This document shows positions 1 to 6,792 of a stretch of 8,537 nt of DNA, piece after piece. Position 1 is the stretch's first letter; each line of letters starts with the position of its first letter. The notes under the pieces were generated by a model that was not told the DNA's origin, searched no databases, and worked only from the letters and a program-made list of their open reading frames with translations. The translations under genes and the position numbers were made by a program. Origin of the DNA: Pseudorhodobacter antarcticus (GTDB lineage Bacteria > Pseudomonadota > Alphaproteobacteria > Rhodobacterales > Rhodobacteraceae); NCBI GenBank assembly GCA_945897655.1, contig CAMDHB010000136.1, forward strand, positions 1 through 8,537. Direction: 5' to 3'.

Positions 1-4
1 GTGG

Positions 5-532
5 TCACGACGGTTGGCAATGAGACAGGATAGTGTCCACAACCTGCGCAACAGGGACGGATGAATCAATCAAGGTCGCTTGACCGGGAATGTCCGATTT
101 CGTCGCAAACAGGTGGCGGATAAGTGCGAGTTCTTCGGGTCTTCTGCCGAATTCATCCTGGGCTCGATTGGCAAGTCGTTGCACCAGTGTCGGGAGGTCG
201 ACATCCAGCACGAAAACTCTGGTGAAAAGATGAATGAATTGGGCGAAATTCCGCGACCCGCCACAGAAGAAGGTGACGGGATTTGTCCCATCCGAAGCGA
301 TGGAACTTACCTGATCAATTGGCCAAATCCAGCGTTCCTGGCGCCATTGGGCGGCCACCTCAGGCAACAAGTCAACCGGCTGTTCCATGGGTTGTCCGGT
401 ATTGGGGTCGCCAATATAGGCCAGTGACCTGTCGCCGTGAACGACATGGTAACCGCGCAACTGAAGCTCCTCGGCTACCGTGGTTTTGCCGGTGCCGGAC
501 AGGCCCTCGATCAGATAGTTCCGGACGCCCAA
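5..532 (-). CDS. Small P-loop kinase-like ATP-binding protein
   Basis: This complete 175-residue protein has a P-loop close to its N terminus (residues 10-18, GLSGTGKTT, with K16 and T17 placed to bind phosphates). A GD pair (33-34) follows strand 2, and a hydrophobic strand ending in D110 (VFVLDVD, 106-112) leads to an arginine-containing segment (residues 119-131) that looks like a lid. This is the layout of small nucleoside, nucleotide or shikimate-type kinases; the substrate cannot be read from the sequence. The start is TTG (530-532): GAGGAA lies five bases upstream, and no in-frame ATG precedes the P-loop. The gene begins 51 bp after dnaB on the same strand with no visible terminator between them, so it is probably read through from dnaB. 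By hand count bases 1-300 are about 54% GC, against roughly 67-75% in samples of dnaB and pyrC, which suggests recent acquisition. Confidence 0.85.
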   Translation of the reverse strand: MGVRNYLIEGLSGTGKTTVAEELQLRGYHVVHGDRSLAYIGDPNTGQPMEQPVDLLPEVAAQWRQERWIWPIDQVSSIASDGTNPVTFFCGGSRNFAQFIHLFTRVFVLDVDLPTLVQRLANRAQDEFGRRPEELALIRHLFATKSDIPGQATLIDSSVPVAQVVDTILSHCQPS

Positions 533-583
533 ATTGGTTCCTCAGGTCTGGATTTGGATGGGTTTGTAGGGTTGCCCTCCCCC

Positions 584-2077
584 TCAATACCCCGGCTCCC
601 TCTCGCCCTGCCAAGGCTTGGCGAGGTTCGAGAAGCGGGTGAAGCGGCCTTCGAAGGCGAGTTCCACGGAGCCTACGGGGCCGTGGCGTTGTTTGCCGAT
701 GATGACTTCGGCTTTGCCGTGGACTTGCTCCATGATGACCTGCCATTGGGCCATTTTCTCCAGCTCGTGATCGCCGGGTTTTTCGCGTTCTTTATAATAT
801 TCATCGCGGTAGACGAACATGACCACGTCGGCGTCTTGTTCGATGGAGCCGGATTCGCGCAAGTCGGAGAGTTGCGGGCGTTTGTCTTCGCGGCTTTCGA
901 CCTGGCGGGAAAGCTGGGACAGGGCGATGACGGGGATGTTGAGTTCCTTGGCGATGGCTTTGAGGCCTTGGGTGATTTCGGACACCTCTTGCACGCGGTT
1001 TTCCTTGGAGGATCCTTTGAGAAGCTGGAGGTAGTCGATGATCAGCACATCCAAGCCTTGGGTGCGTTTCAGGCGGCGGGCGCGGGCGGCGACCTGGGAG
1101 ATGGGCAGGGCGGGGGTGTCGTCGATGTAGAGGGGGCAGGATTCAAGGGCCTTGGCGGCCTCGACGAAGCGGCGGAATTCAACCTCGGTCATGTCGCCGC
1201 GGCGGATTTGTTCGGAGGGGACCTCGGACGCTTCGGACAGGATACGGGCGGCGAGTTGTTCGGCGGACATCTCCAGGCTGAAGAAGCCGACGACGCCGCC
1301 TTCGACCGAGCCTTCGCCGCCATCGGGCAGGCGGCCGCGCTTGTGGGCCTTGGCGATGTTGAAGGCGATGTTGGTGGCAAGCGAGGTTTTGCCCATCGAG
1401 GGGCGGCCGGCGAGGATGAGAAGGTCGGAGGGGTGGAGGCCGCCGAGTTTTTTGTCGAGATCGGCAAGGCCGGTGGAGATGCCGGCAAGGCCGCCGTCGC
1501 GCTGGTAGGCGGCGTTGGCCATGTTGACGGCATCGGTGACGGCTTTGAGGAAGCTTTGGAAGCCGCGTTCGGCGACGCCTTGTTCGCCGAGTTTGTAAAG
1601 GCGCTGTTCGGCTTCGATGATCTGATCGCGCGGCTCAGAGTCCACCTCGACCTTCTGGGCGCGGGCGGAGATGTCGCGGCCAAGGCCGATGAGTTCGCGC
1701 CGGACGGCGAGGTCATAGATCATCTGGGCATAATCGCGGGCGGCATAAGCGGAAATCGCGGCACCGGCGAGGCGGACGAGATAGGCGGGGCCGCCAAGCT
1801 CCTTGAGGCCCGCGTCATCCTCGAAGAAGGGTTTCATCGTCACCGGGGAGGCGAGGGCGTTCTTGGTGATGCGGGCGGCGGCGCGTTCGAAGATGCGCTG
1901 GTGGACGGGGTCAAAGAAATGGTCGGGTTTGACGACCGAGGAGATGCGGTCATAGACATCGTTGTTGGTCAGGATGGCGCCCAGAAGCTGTTGTTCAGCC
2001 TCGATGTTATGGGGAAGGGTGTCGGTGTCTGCCGAGGTGGCGGGCAGGATTTGCCGCATCGTGGCCAGTTCGTTCAT
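584..2077 (-). CDS. dnaB: Replicative DNA helicase DnaB
   Basis: DnaB is the hexameric ATP-driven helicase that unwinds DNA ahead of the replication fork and recruits primase. The 497-residue protein has the N-terminal primase-interacting domain (about 21-125, opening with PHNIEAEQ), a linker, and a RecA-like motor domain. Motor motifs are Walker A GRPSMGKT (224-231), FSLEM (266-270), Walker B VLIIDYLQL (344-352), the ALSQLSR segment (385-391) and DLRESGSIEQDAD (405-417). A glycine-rich insert (about 247-262) separates Walker A from the next strand; I recall this from alphaproteobacterial DnaBs, and E. coli lacks it. Length is normal and all motor motifs are intact. The ATG start has AGGGGA seven bases upstream. 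The 267-bp upstream gap holds DnaA-box-like sites, so DnaA-linked regulation is plausible but inferred. The kinase gene lies 51 bp downstream. Confidence 0.98.
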   Translation of the reverse strand: MNELATMRQILPATSADTDTLPHNIEAEQQLLGAILTNNDVYDRISSVVKPDHFFDPVHQRIFERAAARITKNALASPVTMKPFFEDDAGLKELGGPAYLVRLAGAAISAYAARDYAQMIYDLAVRRELIGLGRDISARAQKVEVDSEPRDQIIEAEQRLYKLGEQGVAERGFQSFLKAVTDAVNMANAAYQRDGGLAGISTGLADLDKKLGGLHPSDLLILAGRPSMGKTSLATNIAFNIAKAHKRGRLPDGGEGSVEGGVVGFFSLEMSAEQLAARILSEASEVPSEQIRRGDMTEVEFRRFVEAAKALESCPLYIDDTPALPISQVAARARRLKRTQGLDVLIIDYLQLLKGSSKENRVQEVSEITQGLKAIAKELNIPVIALSQLSRQVESREDKRPQLSDLRESGSIEQDADVVMFVYRDEYYKEREKPGDHELEKMAQWQVIMEQVHGKAEVIIGKQRHGPVGSVELAFEGRFTRFSNLAKPWQGEREPGY

Positions 2078-2177
2078 GCTCGTATCCCCTGTCGGCCCGC
2101 TTGATGTGACATGATGCCGGGGGCCGTTCCTGTTTCAATGCCTGCAAAGCCGCTGTGGCGCAACAGGGGAACAAAGC

Positions 2178-2186
2178 TGTGGAAAA
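2178..2186 (-). promoter_or_regulatory. Putative DnaA box 1
   Basis: On the minus strand this reads TTTTCCACA. It is one base from TTATCCACA and fits the relaxed consensus TTWTNCACA. It lies about 100 bp upstream of the dnaB start codon. Binding is inferred from the match only. Confidence 0.45.
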
Positions 2187-2221
2187 CCCTTGGCGGATGT
2201 CATCATCCGGAGAGCAGGCTA

Positions 2222-2231
2222 CCACATGTGG
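2222..2231. repeat. Perfect 10-bp palindrome CCACATGTGG
   Basis: This is a perfect 10-bp palindrome made of two back-to-back CCACA/TGTGG cores, immediately followed by a G run that brings the total to nine Gs within the next dozen bases. It could be an operator half-site pair or two overlapping weak DnaA contacts in the dnaB upstream region. A 10-bp palindrome alone is not rare; its interest comes from the cluster around it. Confidence 0.4.
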
Positions 2232-2278
2232 GGGGGCAATACAAAGGCTTCAACAAGAAACGCGATTCGGGGGTGGAA

Positions 2279-2287
2279 TGATCCACA
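2279..2287 (+). promoter_or_regulatory. Putative DnaA box 2
   Basis: The sequence TGATCCACA differs from TTATCCACA only at the second base. It starts 11 bp, about one helical turn, before the next box, in the same orientation, which would place two bound DnaA molecules on the same face of the DNA. Confidence 0.4.
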
Positions 2288-2289
2288 GG

Positions 2290-2298
2290 TTGTCCACA
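2290..2298 (+). promoter_or_regulatory. Putative DnaA box 3
   Basis: The sequence TTGTCCACA differs from TTATCCACA only at the third base. It is followed by an inverted TGTGG core at 2306-2310, so it also forms one arm of a short CCACA/TGTGG inverted repeat with a 7-base gap. Confidence 0.45.
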
Positions 2299-2344
2299 GG
2301 GGAATTGTGGTTTTCGAACATGGCTTTTTGAGGCCGGGCCGCAG

Positions 2345-3019
2345 TCAGGCGCGGGCGGCTTGCCAGGCGCGGGGGTCGTGCAGGAAGGTCTCAACCTCGG
2401 TCAGGGTTTTGGTGTCGAAGGCGGCTTGGGCGCGGGCCTCGGCCAGCACATCCCACCAGGTGCACAGGTGGTGGAGCGCGATGCCGTGGTCGGCCAGGCG
2501 CTGGGTCGACTCAGCGAAGATGCCGTAGTAGAAGATGACGGCGGTGTGGGCGCAGGTGGCGCCGGTTTCGCGGATGGCGTCGACGAATGACAGCTTGGAG
2601 CCGCCGTCGGTGGTGAGGTCTTCGACCAGAAGCACGCGTTGGCCGGGGGTCATGGCCCCTTCGATGCGGGCGTTGCGGCCGTAGCCTTTGGGTTTCTTGC
2701 GGACATAGGTCATCGGCAGGGCAAGGCGTTCGGCGACGAGGGCGGCGAAGGGGATGCCGGCGGTTTCGCCGCCTGCGATGTTGTCAAACGCCTCAAACCC
2801 CGCGTCGCGCATGACGGTGACGCAGAGGAAATCCATCAGGGTCGAGCGGATGCGGGGATAGGAGATGAGTTTGCGGCAGTCGATATAGGTGGGCGAGGGC
2901 AGGCCCGAGGCGAGGGTGAAGGGGGTTTCGGCGTTGAAATGGACGGCCTTGATCTCCAGAAGGGCGCGGGCGGTCAGGCGGGCGATTTCGGAGGCGGGGG
3001 GGAAGGAGGTGGGGATCAT
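2345..3019 (-). CDS. pyrE: Orotate phosphoribosyltransferase
   Basis: PyrE joins orotate to phosphoribosyl pyrophosphate to give orotidine monophosphate, the fifth step of de novo pyrimidine synthesis, in the cytoplasm. The 224-residue product has the type I phosphoribosyltransferase PRPP signature VLLVEDLTTDGGS (129-141), the flexible-loop basic stretch VRKKPKGYGR (106-115), and the substrate-contact region ASGLPSPTYIDCRK (37-50). The frame stays open 28 codons further upstream, but that extension overlaps the end of pyrC and is proline- and arginine-rich, unlike any PyrE I know. The ATG at 3019, giving MIPTSF and a normal length, is therefore preferred; its ribosome binding site is weak. 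It starts 43 bp after pyrC on the same strand, so the two are probably one transcript. Confidence 0.96.
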   Translation of the reverse strand: MIPTSFPPASEIARLTARALLEIKAVHFNAETPFTLASGLPSPTYIDCRKLISYPRIRSTLMDFLCVTVMRDAGFEAFDNIAGGETAGIPFAALVAERLALPMTYVRKKPKGYGRNARIEGAMTPGQRVLLVEDLTTDGGSKLSFVDAIRETGATCAHTAVIFYYGIFAESTQRLADHGIALHHLCTWWDVLAEARAQAAFDTKTLTEVETFLHDPRAWQAARA

Positions 3020-3062
3020 CTTGGGTCCATTCGCGGGCGATGGGGCCTTGCGGCGGGGAAGT

Positions 3063-4103
3063 TCAGGCGGTGACCTGCCAGTGGACGGGGAAGCCGGGGT
3101 CAAAGACGGTGACGGGGCCTGCGCCGGTGGCGATTTTCGCGGGGAAGTGGGTGGGGGTGGCAGATTTGGTCAGGTTTATGTGGCCCTCGTTCGGGGGCAG
3201 GCGGTAGAAGGCGGCACCGTTCAGGGAAGTGAACGCCTCCAGCCGGTCCAGCGCGCCGTCGTCCTCGAACACATGGGCCAGAAGGGGCATGGTGTTGGTG
3301 GCGGTGAAGCAGCCTGCACAGCCGCAGGCGTGTTCTTTCAGCGCGTCGGTGTGGGGCGCGGAATCGGTGCCGAGGAAGAAGCGGGGTTCGCCAGAGGTGG
3401 CGGCGGCGCGCAGGGCAAGGCGGTGTTTTTCGCGCTTGGCGACGGGAAGGCAGTAGTAGTGGGGGCGGATGCCACCGGCGAGGATGTGGTTGCGGTTGAT
3501 GATCAGGTGGTGGGTCGTGATGGTGGCGGCAAGGTCGGGGCCACCGGCGCGGGCATAGGCCACGCCTTCCTCGGTCGTGATGTGTTCCATGATGACGCGC
3601 AGGCCGGGGACGCGGGCGCGCAAGGGGGCCAGAACACGGTCGATGAACACGGCTTCGCGGTCGAAGATGTCAACGGCGGGGTCTGTCACCTCGCCATGAA
3701 TGCAAAGGGGCAGGCCGATTTCGGCCATCTTTTCCAGCACGGCTTGGACCTTGGAGAAGTCGGTGACGCCGGAATGGGAATTGGTGGTGGCGCCCGCAGG
3801 GTAAAGCTTGACGGCCTTGACGAGGCCCGAGGCGGCGGCGGTGGCCACATCGGCGGGGTCGGTGCCTTCGGTGAGGTAGAGGGTCATCAGGGGTTGGAAT
3901 TGCGCGCCTTGGGGCAGGGCGGCGGTGATGCGGGCGGCATAGGCGGCGGCATCGGCATGGGTCACGACGGGCGGCACCAGATTGGGCATGATGATGGCGC
4001 GCGCGAAATGGCGGGTGGTTTCGGGCAGCACGGCCTGCAGCATTGCGCCATCGCGCAGGTGCAGGTGCATGTCATCGGGGCGGCGGAGCGTGATCTTGGT
4101 CAT
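3063..4103 (-). CDS. pyrC: Dihydroorotase, class II (E. coli type)
   Basis: PyrC is a zinc amidohydrolase that reversibly cyclises carbamoyl-aspartate to dihydroorotate, the third step of UMP synthesis. The 346-residue length and motifs match the stand-alone class II enzymes rather than the CAD-like class I. Metal ligands are all visible: H13 and H15 in MHLHLRDG, the lysine expected to be carboxylated K99 in VKAVKLYPAG, H136 in CIHGE, H174 in MEHITT, and the catalytic aspartate D247 in GTDSAPH. The ATG start has AGGG eight bases upstream. It is the first gene of the minus-strand pyrC-pyrE pair and is divergent from the LprI-like gene across 159 bp. No pyrimidine-type attenuator (hairpin plus T run) is evident in the leader. 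Confidence 0.97.
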   Translation of the reverse strand: MTKITLRRPDDMHLHLRDGAMLQAVLPETTRHFARAIIMPNLVPPVVTHADAAAYAARITAALPQGAQFQPLMTLYLTEGTDPADVATAAASGLVKAVKLYPAGATTNSHSGVTDFSKVQAVLEKMAEIGLPLCIHGEVTDPAVDIFDREAVFIDRVLAPLRARVPGLRVIMEHITTEEGVAYARAGGPDLAATITTHHLIINRNHILAGGIRPHYYCLPVAKREKHRLALRAAATSGEPRFFLGTDSAPHTDALKEHACGCAGCFTATNTMPLLAHVFEDDGALDRLEAFTSLNGAAFYRLPPNEGHINLTKSATPTHFPAKIATGAGPVTVFDPGFPVHWQVTA

Positions 4104-4177
4104 GTTCGTGCCCTAACGCAAAGGTAAATTGGGTTCCAGTGAAAACAGGATTGCGCTTGGTCCGGGGCTGTGAGTGA

Positions 4178-4187
4178 GGGCGCGCCC
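4178..4187. repeat. Perfect 10-bp GC palindrome between pyrC and the LprI-like gene
   Basis: GGGCGCGCCC is a perfect 10-bp palindrome in the 159-bp divergent gap between pyrC and the LprI-like gene. It might be an operator serving either direction. An all-GC palindrome of this size can also arise by chance in DNA this GC-rich. No convincing -35/-10 pair was seen next to it. Confidence 0.25.
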
Positions 4188-4242
4188 AAGATGCCGATCA
4201 GGTTGGCGGCACTGGTATGACGGCCCGTTCTGCGGCAGGGTG

Positions 4243-4272
4243 GTTTCAACAAAGGGGGGCCCATGTTGAAAC
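4243..4272 (+). promoter_or_regulatory. Inverted repeat enclosing the RBS and start codon
   Basis: GTTTCAACA (4243-4251) and TGTTGAAAC (4264-4272) are perfect 9-base complements. The 12-base loop between them contains the whole Shine-Dalgarno stretch (AAGGGGGG) and the A of the ATG; the T and G of the start codon begin the 3' arm. In mRNA this would present the ribosome binding site in a loop while pairing part of the start codon, a layout suited to translational control. The same DNA could instead be a protein-binding operator. Confidence 0.45.
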
Positions 4273-4670
4273 ACGTTGCGGGGGTTGTGTTGGTCTTGGG
4301 CGGGATGGTCAGTCCCGCCTTGGCGCAGGAGGTGGATTGTTCGGTGGCCGAGATGCAGATGGAGCTGACCTTTTGCGCCGAGCAGGACTGGATGGCGGCG
4401 GATGCCGAGTTGAATGCCGCCTACAAGGCCGCGATGGCGGTGATGAAAGAGATGGACGCCGCTTTGGGTGAGGGCAAAGTCGGCGAAGGCTATTTGCGGC
4501 AGGCGCAGCGCGACTGGGTGGCGTTTCGCGACAATGCCTGTGCCGCCGAGGCCTATCCGATGTATGGTGGGTCGGCGGAGCCGATGCTGATTTACAGCTG
4601 CCGCGCCCGACTGACCGAGGAGCGGGTGCTGGGCCTGTATTACATCACCGAAATTGGCGAGGGTGGCTGA
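4263..4670 (+). CDS. Exported LprI-type (DUF1311) small protein
   Basis: This 135-residue protein has a Sec signal peptide: K3-H4, a hydrophobic core 5-16, and a likely cut after ALA at residue 21. The mature part has four cysteines (C26, C38, C93, C113), which suggests two periplasmic disulfides. The segment QRDWVAFRDNAC (82-93) and the CRARLTEERVLGL stretch near the end (113-125) are hallmarks of the DUF1311/LprI N-terminal family. The founder, mycobacterial LprI, is described as a lysozyme inhibitor; that activity is not shown by this sequence and many family members are uncharacterised. The ATG follows a strong AAGGGGGG ribosome binding site lying inside a 9-bp inverted repeat. The gene stops only 6 bp before the convergent minus-strand gene, so their 3' untranslated regions must overlap. 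Confidence 0.9.
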   Translation: MLKHVAGVVLVLGGMVSPALAQEVDCSVAEMQMELTFCAEQDWMAADAELNAAYKAAMAVMKEMDAALGEGKVGEGYLRQAQRDWVAFRDNACAAEAYPMYGGSAEPMLIYSCRARLTEERVLGLYYITEIGEGG

Positions 4671-4676
4671 CCCGGG

Positions 4677-5612
4677 TCAGGCTTGCGGTTTGGGCGCCTG
4701 TGTCAATTCGGCCAGTTTCTTGCGGAAGCGGTTCAGTTTCAGCCGGTCGACGGCATTCTGGCACAGTCGGATCGAGAGGGCTCGGCGGCTTGCGGCTTCG
4801 GTCTTGGCCAGCAGGGTTTTCAGATAGGTCGCATCATCGCGGCGCTTGCGCCACAGGGTGGCAAAGCTGGCTGGGGTCAGCCGTGCTTCGGTGGCTTGGA
4901 TGATCACCTCATCCAGAATGCCAAGGCGGGCAAGATCCCCCTCAAGCGCGCCACCGCCGTTGCGGGCGGGCAGGGCCTGGGTGAAGGGGCCCTGATACAG
5001 CGCGGTGTGCATGGCGTCGGCATCCAGCGTCGGGTCATGGATGACCGACAGTTGGGCGCAGCCATCCACCATGTCGGGGCCGTAGCCGTAGCGTGAGGTG
5101 AAATCGCGTTTGCGGTCGCGGCGGTAGCGGGTGTCCCAGCCGGTCCGGGCGGGATCGAGGGTGGCGATGGGGTTCAGCACCAGAACCTGCGCGCCGGGGG
5201 CTGCCACGCAAAAGGCGCAGGCGGCATAGGCCGAGGGGCCCGCGCCGTAAAACAGGACGCGGTCAAAACCGTCGAAAAACGCGTCATCGACGAGGCGGTC
5301 GAAATAGGCATAGACGGCGGGATCGCGGAACCAGGTCTGGCCATCCGAGATGAGGCAGAGGTGGGACCAGCCCTTGGCAGCGGCGATGTGATGGGCCAGC
5401 GGCATCTGGCCCTGGCGGGCGCGGGCCTGATCCATCGTCTCGAAGGTGACGATCAGGGTGGGGCTGTCATCGACGAACATCGCCCAATGGTTTCGGCCGA
5501 CGGTTTGGAAATAGCCTTCCTCCTCGCCGATCAGATTGATCAGGGCAAGCCAGGTGTCGCGGTCGGTCGCAGCGGAGGCGTCGACGGGAACATCCAGATC
5601 AGGTTCGGGCAT
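4677..5612 (-). CDS. Rhodobacterales hypothetical protein, alpha/beta-hydrolase-like
   Basis: This 311-residue protein is of unknown function. I recognise the family from Rhodobacterales genomes, where I recall it often being labelled phosphoadenosine phosphosulfate reductase. No SGGxDS-type PP-loop or C-terminal ECG cysteine motif is present, so that label looks wrong. The centre (116-150) reads as strand, tight GAGPSAYAA turn (123-131), helix, then strand VLVLNP. This is how an alpha/beta hydrolase presents its nucleophile in GxSxG, but here glycine 125 occupies the serine position. Other conserved-looking segments are GWSHLCLISDGQTWFRDP (81-98) and the basic C-terminal helices (255-302). 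The ATG at 5612 is chosen because AGGTGA lies five bases upstream; a longer frame from 5678 lacks support. It has its own probable promoter. Confidence 0.85.
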   Translation of the reverse strand: MPEPDLDVPVDASAATDRDTWLALINLIGEEEGYFQTVGRNHWAMFVDDSPTLIVTFETMDQARARQGQMPLAHHIAAAKGWSHLCLISDGQTWFRDPAVYAYFDRLVDDAFFDGFDRVLFYGAGPSAYAACAFCVAAPGAQVLVLNPIATLDPARTGWDTRYRRDRKRDFTSRYGYGPDMVDGCAQLSVIHDPTLDADAMHTALYQGPFTQALPARNGGGALEGDLARLGILDEVIIQATEARLTPASFATLWRKRRDDATYLKTLLAKTEAASRRALSIRLCQNAVDRLKLNRFRKKLAELTQAPKPQA

Positions 5613-5654
5613 TGTGGTCACCTGCCGAGGTCTTCGGCTTTCCTGCCTGAAGCC

Positions 5655-5682
5655 ATTATCGCCGGGACCCCGGCCCAAGCAA
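5655..5682 (-). promoter_or_regulatory. Putative promoter with palindromic spacer
   Basis: On the minus strand TTGCTT (5677-5682) is followed after 16 bases by GATAAT (5655-5660), a 5/6 match to the -10 consensus. It would start transcription about 36 bases before the hypothetical gene's ATG. The spacer holds a nearly perfect palindrome, GCCGGG-AC-CCCGGC (5661-5674), which could be an operator. The -35 match is only partial, so this remains a prediction. Confidence 0.4.
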
Positions 5683-5769
5683 GAAAATAGCGTGTCGAAT
5701 TGGAGCGTGCCACGAGACAGTGCGGGGTGATTGTTTCCGTTTCGCGTTCAAAGCAGATGGGTTGGGCTG

Positions 5770-6786
5770 TCAGGGTCGATGTGTGGCGGGGATATGGGCG
5801 TGCAGCAAGGCGGCTTCAGCCGGGGACAGGGCACGGCTGGGTTTGGACATCAAAAGGCGGCCAAAGAGGGCGCGCCAAGGCTCCTCGGCCATCAGGGTGG
5901 CAAAGCGGGCGCGGCGCCAAGCGACGGCTTGGGCGTGCAGGGGGCCAAGGATGGGATCGGCGTGCAGGGCCGTGCGCAGGTCGGTGCTGTTCAGGGCTTG
6001 GACCGAGGTATCCACCACATCGCACAGGTTGCGCTCGACGAAGTAGCCCATGTCAAAGGCCGAAGCCTCGCGGTTGGCGCGGCCACGGTCGGCCTTGATG
6101 AGGTAGCTTTCCATCGCGCCCAAGGCGTAGTGGTTCAACTGGACCAGTTGGTAATTGCCCTGCCTGTAGTCGGAGAAGATGCGGTTCGAGGGCGGCATTT
6201 CACGGCCCGAGCCATCGAACCAGCGGGGGGTGCGGGCGGGGTCGGGGTTGCGGGGGCGGTGGACGCCGAGTTTGCGAAAGGCCCCATCGTTGCGGAACAG
6301 GGTTTTGAACATCTGCGCGCGCCAGGGCCAGCCCAATGTGGCAGGGGCGGCGCGGGTGAAGGTTTGGGTTACGGGACGGTCTTGAAAGGCCACGTGACCG
6401 GCATTGCCGAACAGACGCCATGTGAGGGCGATGGCGTCGGCATCGGGCAGAGCGTCGAGCAGGGCGGGCAGGGTGCGGTTGCCGACATGAATGTTCACGA
6501 ATTCGTCGATATCGCTAAACAGCACCCAATCGGCCTGTTTCATCAGGGGGTGTTTGTCGGCGGCCTTGAGCGCGGCCCATTGCGGGCCTTGGTCATGGGG
6601 GCCGGAATTGCGGACATGGGTCAGCCCGCCCATTTCGGCCAGACGGTCCAGCATCAGATCGGTTCCATCGGAACAATCGTTCGAGAATGCCAGAACATCG
6701 GTAAAGCCGCAGGCGCGGTGGTGGGCCAGCCATTCCAGAAGAAAGGCCCCCTCATTCTTGACCGTCAGGATCAAAAGTGCGCGCAT
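5770..6786 (-). CDS. Family 2 glycosyltransferase
   Basis: This 338-residue protein belongs to the GT-A-fold glycosyltransferase family 2 group (Glyco_tranf_2_4-like). It opens directly with the nucleotide-binding strand LLILTVKNEGAFLLEWLAHH (4-23). It then has the FSNDCSDGT loop (34-42) and the metal-binding DxD motif in SDIDEFVNI (91-99; D92 and D94). Such enzymes transfer a sugar from a nucleotide donor to a glycan or lipid; donor and acceptor cannot be predicted. No membrane segment is visible, so it should be cytosolic or peripheral. The frame stays open 41 codons upstream, but that part is proline-rich low-complexity sequence; ATG 6784-6786 places the first strand at the N terminus as usual. 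That ATG has no purine-rich ribosome binding site. The gene is divergent from the hydrolase gene and 157 bp upstream of the minus-strand hypothetical. Confidence 0.9.
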   Translation of the reverse strand: MRALLILTVKNEGAFLLEWLAHHRACGFTDVLAFSNDCSDGTDLMLDRLAEMGGLTHVRNSGPHDQGPQWAALKAADKHPLMKQADWVLFSDIDEFVNIHVGNRTLPALLDALPDADAIALTWRLFGNAGHVAFQDRPVTQTFTRAAPATLGWPWRAQMFKTLFRNDGAFRKLGVHRPRNPDPARTPRWFDGSGREMPPSNRIFSDYRQGNYQLVQLNHYALGAMESYLIKADRGRANREASAFDMGYFVERNLCDVVDTSVQALNSTDLRTALHADPILGPLHAQAVAWRRARFATLMAEEPWRALFGRLLMSKPSRALSPAEAALLHAHIPATHRP

Positions 6787-6792
6787 GTGGCA

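Larger units (their letters stand above)
2078..2344. promoter_or_regulatory. dnaB upstream region with DnaA-box-like cluster
   Basis: This non-coding gap lies between the pyrE stop and the dnaB start, both genes on the minus strand. It carries seven CCACA/TGTGG cores within 157 bp, at 2154, 2178, 2222, 2227, 2283, 2294 and 2306. Three are 8/9 matches to the DnaA box TTATCCACA and are listed separately. A GANTC methylation-type site (GATTC) lies at 2264-2268. I could not find a convincing sigma-70-type -35/-10 pair or a clear hairpin-plus-T-run terminator for pyrE. The region presumably contains the dnaB promoter, but its position is not resolved. Confidence 0.5.

Noticed and set aside
437..2104. 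A 555-codon open frame on the plus strand opposite dnaB
   Set aside because: It is an antisense by-product of GC-rich codon bias over a certain dnaB. Its product is a low-complexity G/A/D/V-rich chain with no recognisable domain.
2078..2344. Chromosomal origin of replication
   Set aside because: There are DnaA-box-like sites but no AT-rich unwinding region, and only three near-consensus boxes. A regulatory role at dnaB is simpler.
3020..3103. A longer PyrE N terminus starting at 3103
   Set aside because: It would overlap the end of pyrC and add a proline/arginine-rich stretch not seen in PyrE; the start at 3019 gives the normal length.
2889..4127. A 412-codon open frame on the plus strand opposite pyrC
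   Set aside because: It lies antisense to pyrC and part of pyrE, whose motifs are complete. The glycine-rich translation has no family features.
4677..5612. PAPS reductase (cysH)
   Set aside because: There is no SGGxDS PP-loop and no C-terminal ECG(L/I)H cysteine motif; the name seems to be an inherited mislabel.
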